Source of the DNA: Coriobacteriia bacterium
GTDB taxonomy: Bacteria > Actinomycetota > Coriobacteriia > Coriobacteriales > UBA8131
Direction: 5' to 3'
NCBI GenBank assembly: GCA_009779015.1
Contig: WRFC01000068.1
Span: forward strand, 1-5,316
Length of the DNA: 5,316 nucleotides
Under the pieces are notes generated by a model. That model saw nothing but the letters and a program-made list of their open reading frames with translations. It was not told the origin of the DNA and ran no database searches. The first letter of the stretch is position 1, and the number at the start of each line of letters is the position of its first letter. Positions 1 to 4,504 of this stretch are shown here, one piece after another. The position numbers and the translations under genes are program-made.

Positions 1-1
1 C

Positions 2-55
2 GCACGTGAGCCGCAGGTGCCAGCGGGCGCACGTGAGCCGCAGGTGCCAGCGACC
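2..55 (+). repeat. 27-bp in-frame tandem repeat, two copies, in MFS linker
   Basis: Positions 2-28 and 29-55 are the same 27-bp unit; the first 24 bases are identical and only the last codon differs (GGC versus ACC). Each copy encodes AREPQVPA plus one residue. Nine codons per unit keeps the reading frame. The array touches the left edge, so further copies may lie outside the window. Confidence 0.9.
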
Positions 56-808
56 CCCGCTCGGCCGACGGCCCCCGCTCGCCAGCTGGCCCCCGCTCGG
101 CCGGCGGCCACGTCGGCCTTCGACCCCGACCAGCTGGTCGCCGCCAGCAGCCTGCGGGGCTTTCTGGCCGAGATCACGCTGGGCGTTAGGGTCGTGCTCA
201 AAGACCGCACCCTCCTGATCATCTTTATCGTCTCCACGGCCTTCAACTTCTTCTGCGTCCCCATCTGGGATGTCGTCCTGCTCTTCTTTGCCCGCGGCGA
301 CCTCGGCCTCGGGCCAATCGGCTACGGCGTCTTCTCGTCAGTCCAGGCCATCGGCGACCTGGTAATCGCCTTCGTGGCCGCCCAATACTACACCGATGCC
401 CGCGCCCTGCGCTTCTTGCGCATCTGCCCAGTGGCCTTTGTGGCTGCGCTAGCTATCATGTTAGTATCAGGTTTCATTGCTGGGCACGCCCCGCTGCCCG
501 TGGTCTTAGTGGTCGCGGCCTTTGGCTCAGCGGTGCTCGCCATGATGGCCACCATCTTTATCATCAGCCGCAACACGATCATCCAAAAGCGGGTACGCGA
601 AGACAACCTGGCGCGTGTCTTCTCGGTCAGCCGCATGACCGCCCTGGTTGCCCTGCCTCTCGGCAATCTGGCCTTCGGCTTCTTGGTCGCGCATTCTGGC
701 TATCTGGGGTCGCTGACCGTGAGCATCGTGGCCACCGCCCTGCTGATCACCGTGACTTTGGGGCTGCGTGTCGGGCACCGCCGCGCAGGTGACGCCGCCC
801 CGCTCTGA
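2..808 (+). CDS. MFS transporter, C-terminal half (partial, open at left edge)
   Basis: The frame is open from the left edge to the TGA at 806-808, giving 268 visible residues. A GTG at 17 could be read as a start, but the same peptide repeat continues in frame upstream of it, so the true start almost certainly lies outside the window. Visible residues 1-35 are an Ala/Pro/Arg-rich linker. About six hydrophobic segments follow, near residues 71-96, 106-126, 139-159, 165-190, 211-230 and 233-256, which matches transmembrane helices 7-12 of a 12-helix MFS protein. The stretch before the fifth segment, with NTIIQKRVREDNLARVFS, resembles the conserved cytoplasmic loop of drug-exporter-like MFS proteins (MFS_3/EntS/macrolide-efflux type). 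The linker would be the central cytoplasmic loop between the two six-helix halves. A role in efflux by proton-driven antiport is inferred from the family, and the substrate cannot be told. Codons around 440-480 are slightly less GC-rich than the rest. Confidence 0.8.
   Translation, partial: AREPQVPAGAREPQVPATPARPTAPARQLAPARPAATSAFDPDQLVAASSLRGFLAEITLGVRVVLKDRTLLIIFIVSTAFNFFCVPIWDVVLLFFARGDLGLGPIGYGVFSSVQAIGDLVIAFVAAQYYTDARALRFLRICPVAFVAALAIMLVSGFIAGHAPLPVVLVVAAFGSAVLAMMATIFIISRNTIIQKRVREDNLARVFSVSRMTALVALPLGNLAFGFLVAHSGYLGSLTVSIVATALLITVTLGLRVGHRRAGDAAPL
53..106 (+). repeat. 18-bp in-frame tandem repeat, three imperfect copies, in MFS linker
   Basis: Three 18-bp units at 53-70, 71-88 and 89-106 encode TPARPT, APARQL and APARPA. 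Each shares the core CCCCCGCTCG. The array starts where the 27-bp array ends, so the linker is built from two successive in-frame duplications. Low-complexity Ala/Pro linkers tolerate such length change. Confidence 0.8.
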
Positions 809-905
809 GCAGACGCTTGATGTTCTAACAAATTACTACATGCCTGGTTGCTATGGGGTAAGGCGTCAGGTACGCCAGCCAGCCGTGTTGCCCAAAAAGG
901 GCGGC

Positions 906-955
906 AAAAGAAAAAGGGGAGAAGGGCCGGCGGCCATGGCCACGGCCGTTCGCCC
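906..955 (-). terminator. Candidate rho-independent terminator for the cysteine desulfurase gene
   Basis: On the minus strand, ten bases past the desulfurase stop, a two-part stem can form: GGGC/GCCC (952-955 with 924-927) and CGGCC/GGCCG (944-948 with 931-935), separated by a 3-by-3 internal loop, with an 8-base apical loop. It is followed directly by a pyrimidine run ending in TTTTTCTTTT (906-915 on the plus strand). This fits an intrinsic terminator, although the T-run is interrupted by Cs. For the convergent MFS gene, the only hairpins seen are small: 862-866 with 872-876, and 890-893 with 899-902. The second lies on the stem's A-rich side and has no T-run in the plus direction. The rest of 809-964 shows no gene. 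Confidence 0.5.
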
Positions 956-964
956 GACGATCGC

Positions 965-2145
965 TTAAAGTGCTACGCCCAAACCCTCGGCCGCCGCCTT
1001 CAGGCCGCCGACCAGGGCGTCTGCGTCTTCCGGGTGGTTGTTCGCAAAAAAGCTGACGCGAAAGGTCGAGCGGGTGTCTTTTTTAGGGTAGCCGGCCAGC
1101 TCTAGGACCAGGGGGTGCTTGTCGCGCCATTGGCCTTCGGGCACCGTGTGCCGATTGCTCTCACAGGCCGCCGCCGTGCCGACATAGATGCCCATCTGGC
1201 TTAAGAGCCCAAGGGCCTTCTTGTTGTCCAGGCCGGGCAGCGTAAAGTTCAGGATATAAGGCGAGCCGTCCGTCCGCGAGTTGATCTGTACCGCTTTGAA
1301 CTCGGCTTGCAGCAGTTCGCGCAGCCGTAGGTTAAGCAGCGCGACCTGCCTTCCCAGAGTCTCGCGGTTGGCCATCGTAATCTCCACGGCCTTGGCAAAC
1401 CCGACGATCAAGGGCAGCGCCTCGGTCCCCGAGCGCAGGCCACGCTCTTGTCCGCCGCCAAATGCGGTCGTAAACATCTTGGTGCCAGCGCTGGCAAAGA
1501 GTGCGCCGATACCTTTTGGCCCGCCGATCTTGTGTGCGCTGATGCTCAGAAGCTCTGCCCCCAGCGCATGTGGCCGCACATCCAGCTTGCCAAAGGCCTG
1601 ACGGCGTCAATGTGCAAAAGCGCCCGCTCGGCACGGTGGTCGCGGATGCCCACGATCTCGTTCAGGGGATAAATGTAGCCAAGCTCGTTTTGCACATACA
1701 TCATCGAGATCAGAATAGTCGAGGCCTGGACCGCCCTGGCCATTTGCTCAAGGTCCAGGCGGCCGCGCTGGACGTCGATATACGAGGCGTCCCAGCCGTC
1801 GCGCTTCAGCCCCCGGATAGTCTTCGTGACCGAAGGGTGCTCGAGGCTTGACGTGATGATCTGGCCTTTTTGGTCCTTATGCGCCAGGCAGGCCCCGGTG
1901 ATGGCCAGGTTGTTGGCCTCTGTGCCGCCCGATGTAAAAAAGACTTCTTCGGGCAGCGCGCCCAGGGCATCGGCGACCGTCTGGCGGCTCGCTTCAAGCA
2001 TGGCCTTGGCGGCAGCCCCCTTTTGGTGCGGCGAGGACGGGTTGCCATAGGTTTCGCGCATGGTTGCCGCAACGGCCTCGATGACCTCTGGGTAAGGCTC
2101 GGTGCTGGCCGCATTATCCAAATAGATCTCTGAGGTATCTGTCAT
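965..2145 (-). pseudogene. Cysteine desulfurase (IscS/NifS type), frameshifted
   Basis: The family is a PLP-dependent aminotransferase fold (class V) that takes sulfur from L-cysteine, giving alanine and an enzyme persulfide for Fe-S cluster assembly or tRNA thiolation. The 5' part (2145 to about 1600) encodes YLDNAAS near residue 8, GNPSS at 34-38, TSGGTEANNLA at 71-81, LEHPSV at 101-106 and HIDAV at 178-182. The remainder lies in another frame: SAHKIGGPKG with the PLP lysine at about residue 206, GGGQERGLRSGTEA, and AAACESN with the likely catalytic cysteine at about 328. Adding one G near 1600 restores HIDAVQAFGKLDVRPH and a full-length protein of about 393 residues, normal for the family. 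As written, the first frame stops at 1546 and lacks both the lysine and the cysteine. ATG at 2145 is preferred because the conserved core starts just after it; a TTG at 2172 would add nine residues. Whether the shift is real or a sequence error is open. Confidence 0.85.
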
Positions 2146-2181
2146 CTGCACTTTCAATCCCACTTCTTCCAAAACAACGAT

Positions 2182-2193
2182 CTACTACAGTAG
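2182..2193. promoter_or_regulatory. Inverted repeat upstream of the desulfurase start
   Basis: CTACT and AGTAG form a perfect 5-bp inverted repeat with a 2-base centre, 37 bases ahead of the ATG at 2145. A partly repeated GCACAATTTGCACA follows on its right. It could be an operator or a leader hairpin. No known regulator motif is recognised, so the role is a guess. Confidence 0.25.
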
Positions 2194-2220
2194 CACAATT
2201 TGCACATATTAGAGAAACCT

Positions 2221-2250
2221 CTGGGGCTTTCTGATGCTTTCTGGGGTTTT
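2221..2250. repeat. Three tandem 10-bp repeats upstream of the desulfurase
   Basis: Three contiguous units read CTGGGGCTTT, CTGATGCTTT and CTGGGGTTTT at 2221-2230, 2231-2240 and 2241-2250. Units one and three differ by one base; the middle unit differs by two from the first. The 10-bp period is close to one DNA helical turn, so all copies would face the same side, as in multi-site protein binding. The block sits between tRNA-Cys and the desulfurase, in noncoding DNA. Function is unknown. Confidence 0.7.
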
Positions 2251-2275
2251 GCGGAATATTCGCCCGACCAGAGCA

Positions 2276-2303
2276 AAAATATGAGATAGCCTAACGGCTG
2301 CAA
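2276..2303 (-). promoter_or_regulatory. Weak candidate promoter for the desulfurase gene
   Basis: On the minus strand, TTGCAG (2298-2303) lies 16 bases ahead of TATTTT (2276-2281). The match to sigma-70 boxes is only partial (3/6 and 4/6). It would start RNA near 2269, giving a leader of about 120 bases that crosses the 10-bp repeats. The gene could equally be read through from the tRNA genes, since no strong terminator is seen directly after tRNA-Cys. Confidence 0.25.
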
Positions 2304-2329
2304 AAATGGCCTTTGAACTGCGAAAACTC

Positions 2330-2403
2330 TGGAGGCGACGACCGGAGTCGAACCGGTGATAAAGGCTTTGCAGGCCTCTGCCTTACCTCTTGGCGACGTC
2401 GCC
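2330..2403 (-). tRNA. tRNA-Cys (anticodon GCA)
   Basis: The 74-base minus-strand gene folds as a full cloverleaf. The acceptor stem GGCGACG/CGTCGCC is perfect (2397-2403 with 2334-2340). The D stem is GCC/GGC. The anticodon stem GAGGC/GCCTT carries the loop CTGCAAA, giving anticodon GCA. The T arm ACCGG/CCGGT carries the standard TTCGACT loop. The discriminator base is U73, a known identity element of tRNA-Cys, and the CCA end is encoded (2330-2332). The 5' end is 129 bases downstream of the tRNA-Gly 3' end on the same strand, so the two may share a transcript. Confidence 0.96.
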
Positions 2404-2419
2404 TTCCCTGATTCAGACG

Positions 2420-2474
2420 GCCCAGCAACCCGCCGTTTGCTTGGCAGCAGCTTTGCGGCAGCTGGCAGCTGGGC
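2420..2474 (-). other. Structured spacer between the two tRNAs
   Basis: GCCCAGC (2420-2426) and GCTGGGC (2468-2474) are perfect reverse complements. Inside them, GCCG/CGGC (2432-2435 with 2456-2459) can also pair. GCAGCTG is duplicated in tandem at 2458-2471. The fold would precede the tRNA-Cys 5' end by 17 bases in a joint transcript and may matter for processing, or may be incidental in GC-rich DNA. There is no T-run, so it is not a typical terminator. Confidence 0.4.
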
Positions 2475-2487
2475 TTCTCTAGATGAA

Positions 2488-2521
2488 AGGCCGGTGCGCG
2501 CTATCCTGCGTTTACCGGCCT
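2488..2521 (-). terminator. Hairpin just after tRNA-Gly, possible terminator or processing stem
   Basis: AGGCCGGT (2488-2495) and ACCGGCCT (2514-2521) form a perfect 8-bp stem; the 18-base loop can add three more pairs (2497-2499 with 2508-2510). On the minus strand it starts 12 bases after the tRNA-Gly CCA end and is followed by only TTTC, a poor T-run. It could attenuate or end tRNA-Gly transcription, or protect a 3' end. Confidence 0.45.
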
Positions 2522-2532
2522 GATCAAGCGTT

Positions 2533-2608
2533 TGGAGCGGACAACGGGATTCGAACCCGCGACCCCAACCTTGGCAAGGTTGTGCTCTACCAGCTGAGCC
2601 ATGTCCGC
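2533..2608 (-). tRNA. tRNA-Gly (anticodon GCC)
   Basis: The 76-base minus-strand gene folds as a cloverleaf. The acceptor stem is GCGGACA/TGTCCGC (2602-2608 with 2537-2543). The D arm has the usual GCTC...GAGC pairing. The anticodon stem CAACC/GGTTG carries the loop TTGCCAA, giving GCC. The T arm is CGGG/CCCG with a TTCGAAT loop. Discriminator U73 is typical of bacterial tRNA-Gly, and CCA is encoded (2533-2535). GCC reads the GGC and GGU codons, heavily used in such GC-rich genes. Confidence 0.96.
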
Positions 2609-2620
2609 GCGCGAGTTCTT

Positions 2621-2649
2621 ATTCTACGAAAGCCAGCGCCCAAGCGCAA
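2621..2649 (-). promoter_or_regulatory. Candidate sigma-70-like promoter for tRNA-Gly
   Basis: On the minus strand, TTGCGC (2644-2649) is followed after exactly 17 bases by TAGAAT (2621-2626), one mismatch from TATAAT. The start of RNA would be near 2614, just ahead of the tRNA 5' end at 2608. The -35 box matches only its TTG half. Position and spacing make it the best promoter candidate in this spacer. Confidence 0.5.
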
Positions 2650-2659
2650 GCGAAAACGC

Positions 2660-2754
2660 CGATTTCGTGCGAAATCGCCTCAAACAGCCGGCCGGGCTAT
2701 TGCCCGATGGGCCCTTGGCCGGCCAAAATCTACCCTCACGCCGCCATCGGCGGT
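2660..2754 (-). terminator. Cluster of inverted repeats ending the nfeD-SPFH operon
   Basis: Three structures lie downstream of the SPFH stop in the minus direction. CCGCC-ATC-GGCGG (2741-2753) is a 5-bp hairpin. GCCGGCC/GGCCGGC (2687-2693 with 2717-2723) encloses GGGC-TATT-GCCC (2694-2705), and overlaps the perfect palindrome TTGGCCGGCCAA (2715-2726). CGATTTCG/CGAAATCG (2660-2677) is an 8-bp repeat followed on the minus strand by GCGTTTTCGC. Together they probably stop transcription before the tRNA-Gly promoter, though none has a long T-run. No gene is seen in 2609-2779. Confidence 0.45.
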
Positions 2755-2779
2755 CGGCGTCGCCGCACTCACGCGACCC

Positions 2780-3745
2780 TCACACCGCCGCCACTGGTGC
2801 CGCTGCCGCCGGCTTGTTATCGGCCTCTTTCAAAAGCTCGCCGATCGCCCCGACCGTCGATGCCAACCCTTGCATCTCCAGCGGCATAAAGATCTTCGTG
2901 GCATTGCCGTTGGCCACGTACTTCAAGGTGTCCAGGTAGCGGACCGAGATCAGGTCTTGCGAGGGCCCGCCCTCATGGATGGCCGAGAAGACGTTCAAGA
3001 TGGCCTGCGCCTCGCCCTCGGCGATCAATATGCGCTGGGCGCGCTCGGCGCCGGCGATCTCTTTGATCGCCGTGGCCTTGCCCTCGGCCTCTAGAATGGC
3101 GCTCTGCTTCGTGCCCTCGGCGCGGGCGATGGCCGCTGCCCGGTCGCCCTCGGCCTCCAATATCATCGCCCGGCGGTCGCGCTCGGCCTTCATCTGGCGG
3201 TGCATGGCCTGCGTGACGTCGCCCGGCGGCTCAATCCGCTGCAGCTCCACGCGTACCACGCGTACGCCCCATTTGTCCGTGGCGTCGTCCAAGATATCGC
3301 GCAGCGTGATGTTGATCTTCTCCCGGCTGGTCAGCGACTCGTCCAACTGCATCTCGCCGATCACATTACGTAGGTTCGTCTGCGCCAGCTTGGTGGCGGC
3401 CAAGAAGAAGTTGGCGACGTTGTAGATCAGCTTAAAGGGGTCGGTGGCCTCGTAGTAGACTACGGCGTCGACGGTCACGGCCACGTTGTCCTTCGTGATC
3501 ACCTCTTGGGGCGGCACGTCTACGACGTTCTCGCGCATATCCACCTTGGTCACCCGGTCGACAAACGGTATGAGCAGGTGCAGGCCGGGCTCCCAGACCC
3601 GGATGAACCGGCCGACGCGCTCCACCACGCCCTTCTCATACGGCCGCACGATGCGGATCGCCCGCAACGCGTAAATCAGGATGACGATGATCAGGATTAT
3701 ACCGACGACTCCGATTGGCCCAAGAACTGAGAAGAAATCATCCAT
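2780..3745 (-). CDS. SPFH/stomatin-like membrane protein (paraslipin, QmcA/HflC-like)
   Basis: This 321-residue protein has one N-terminal membrane helix (about residues 11-29), then RIVRPYEKGVVERVGRF, the standard opening of the SPFH/Band 7 domain. The domain runs to about residue 180 with typical features such as PGLHLLIPFVDRV and QEVITKDNVAVTVDAVVYY. Residues 180-250 are charged and Ala/Glu-rich with repeated EAEG/RAEG motifs, a helical coiled-coil-like region used for oligomer formation. After it come the conserved LKYVANGNATKIFMP-type segment and an Ala/Pro tail. Bacterial members form large membrane rings or cages, organise lipid microdomains and partner with NfeD proteins or FtsH-type proteases. 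The NfeD gene lies 63 bases upstream on the same strand, supporting that pairing. The ATG at 3745 has a good ribosome site, AAAGGGAG (3753-3760), 7 bases ahead. Function beyond scaffolding is not predictable. Confidence 0.93.
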   Translation of the reverse strand: MDDFFSVLGPIGVVGIILIIVILIYALRAIRIVRPYEKGVVERVGRFIRVWEPGLHLLIPFVDRVTKVDMRENVVDVPPQEVITKDNVAVTVDAVVYYEATDPFKLIYNVANFFLAATKLAQTNLRNVIGEMQLDESLTSREKINITLRDILDDATDKWGVRVVRVELQRIEPPGDVTQAMHRQMKAERDRRAMILEAEGDRAAAIARAEGTKQSAILEAEGKATAIKEIAGAERAQRILIAEGEAQAILNVFSAIHEGGPSQDLISVRYLDTLKYVANGNATKIFMPLEMQGLASTVGAIGELLKEADNKPAAAAPVAAV

Positions 3746-3808
3746 TGTCGCGCTCCCTTTCTACGTTGCCGGTCAAATAACCAAAACCCCCGCGCAAAGC
3801 CCCCGTGC

Positions 3809-4273
3809 TCAGGGCGCCACTGTGGGCACCACCGTGGGCGCCACCGTAACGATCAGCCGTGTGCCCTCGACGCGCACCACATGGATCTTCATGCCCGGGC
3901 TGAGCTCGCACTCCTCGTCAGTCGAGACGTTCCAGATCTCGCGCGCCACACGCGCCCGGTAAGTGCCGTCCGGCGCCTTTTGGTCAAGCACCTCGCCGTC
4001 CATCCCAATCAGCCGGTCGACGCCGCTCTTGACATTGCCGCCGCGCGCCGTGATGCGCCGCGCCAACGGCCGCGTGGCCACCAGGGCGATCAGCGAGACC
4101 ACAATAAAAACGGCCCACTGAATACCCACGGGCACATTGAAAATCGCTGTGATGAGCGCCGCAGTGGCGCCAATAGCAAAGGGGAGAAGAAAGAAGCCGA
4201 CGGTCAGCATCTCGCCGATATATAAGGCGGCAGCCAAAACGATCCAGATCCAGAACCAGGGCAGGCTCGACAT
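3809..4273 (-). CDS. NfeD-like membrane protein (short form)
   Basis: The 154-residue protein has two or three N-terminal hydrophobic helices (about residues 6-45, then 50-68). A basic stretch follows (RPLARRITARGG), then a C-terminal OB-fold-type domain starting at LIGMDGEVLD (about 88) and ending in VEGTRLIV. This is the short NfeD type, without the ClpP-like protease part. NfeD proteins are encoded next to SPFH proteins and are thought to bind them in the membrane; here the SPFH gene follows after 63 bases, so the two are likely one operon with NfeD first. ATG at 4273 is chosen because GGAGGT (4278-4283) sits 4 bases ahead of it; an in-frame TTG at 4285 overlaps this site and is less likely. 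The last 12 residues are a threefold TVAP/TVVP repeat. Confidence 0.9.
   Translation of the reverse strand: MSSLPWFWIWIVLAAALYIGEMLTVGFFLLPFAIGATAALITAIFNVPVGIQWAVFIVVSLIALVATRPLARRITARGGNVKSGVDRLIGMDGEVLDQKAPDGTYRARVAREIWNVSTDEECELSPGMKIHVVRVEGTRLIVTVAPTVVPTVAP
3812..3847 (-). repeat. 12-bp in-frame tandem repeat, three copies, at NfeD C-terminus
   Basis: Three 12-bp units at 3836-3847, 3824-3835 and 3812-3823 (in minus-strand order) encode TVAP, TVVP and TVAP, right before the stop codon. Units differ from each other by one or two bases, so this looks like recent duplication of the end of the gene. The tail lies beyond the expected OB-fold domain and is probably not structural. Confidence 0.85.
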
Positions 4274-4321
4274 GATGACCTCCAAGCAGACAAGTCCAAG
4301 GCATACTGGCCAGGCAGTGCT

Positions 4322-4330
4322 CTCATTATC
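4322..4330 (-). promoter_or_regulatory. Candidate extended -10 promoter for the nfeD-SPFH operon
   Basis: Minus-strand TGGGATAAT is an extended -10 (TGn plus GATAAT, the latter at 4325-4330; the TGn bases are at 4331-4333). No good -35 box is seen at the expected distance, which suits an extended -10 promoter. RNA would start near 4318, giving a leader of about 45 bases to the ATG at 4273. Confidence 0.4.
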
Positions 4331-4354
4331 CCATAAGTCACCTGGTCGTTACGT

Positions 4355-4360
4355 TATAAT
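4355..4360 (+). promoter_or_regulatory. Candidate -10 box for argS
   Basis: A perfect TATAAT lies in the AT-rich middle of the divergent spacer, pointing toward argS. The -35 region at the right distance (CATAAG, 4332-4337) is poor. RNA would start near 4367, leaving a long leader of about 138 bases before the start codon at 4505. Confidence 0.35.
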
Positions 4361-4376
4361 TGGGCTTTGCCTCTGA

Positions 4377-4464
4377 GCGGCTCAAACGCAGTGCGGCCTT
4401 TCAATCCAGGCAGCCCCGGCAACGGGCGGCTCAGGCATGGGGCAGCTCAAAAAAGCGGCCTTGG
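4377..4464 (+). repeat. Imperfect direct repeats in the argS leader
   Basis: GCGGCTCA occurs at 4377-4384 and 4426-4433, with a variant GCAGCTCA at 4442-4449. GCGGCCTT occurs at 4393-4400 and 4455-4462. So a composite of GCnGCTCA, A-rich bases and GCGGCCTT is present twice, about 65 bases apart. The part between can form a weak hairpin near AGCC/GGCT (4412-4431). No T-box features (such as the conserved antiterminator core) are recognised. The region holds no gene. Confidence 0.5.
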
Positions 4465-4504
4465 CAGGGGGCAGTCCAAACACTATTGGAGAAACGCAAA
4501 AAGC

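Noticed and set aside
768..1105. Small plus-strand open frames in the spacer after the MFS gene
   Set aside because: They overlap the transporter end or the desulfurase end, have no clear ribosome site and no recognisable protein features.
2533..2608. Reading the tRNA-Gly anticodon as GGC (Ala)
   Set aside because: That triplet is seen on the plus strand. On the coding (minus) strand the loop is TTGCCAA, anticodon GCC, and the acceptor lacks the G3:U70 pair of tRNA-Ala.
2330..2608. tRNA genes as possible integration sites for a mobile element
   Set aside because: No integrase, no duplicated tRNA 3' end and no flanking direct repeat are visible in the window.
2483..3094. A plus-strand open frame of 203 codons crossing tRNA-Gly and the SPFH gene
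   Set aside because: It runs through a tRNA gene on the opposite strand and antisense to a well-supported protein, so it is a shadow frame.
3783..3806. Minus-strand GGGGGCTTT and GGGGGTTTTGG in the NfeD-SPFH spacer resemble the 10-bp repeats at 2221-2250
   Set aside because: The resemblance is short and low complexity, the spacing differs, and the strand is opposite, so chance is the simpler explanation.
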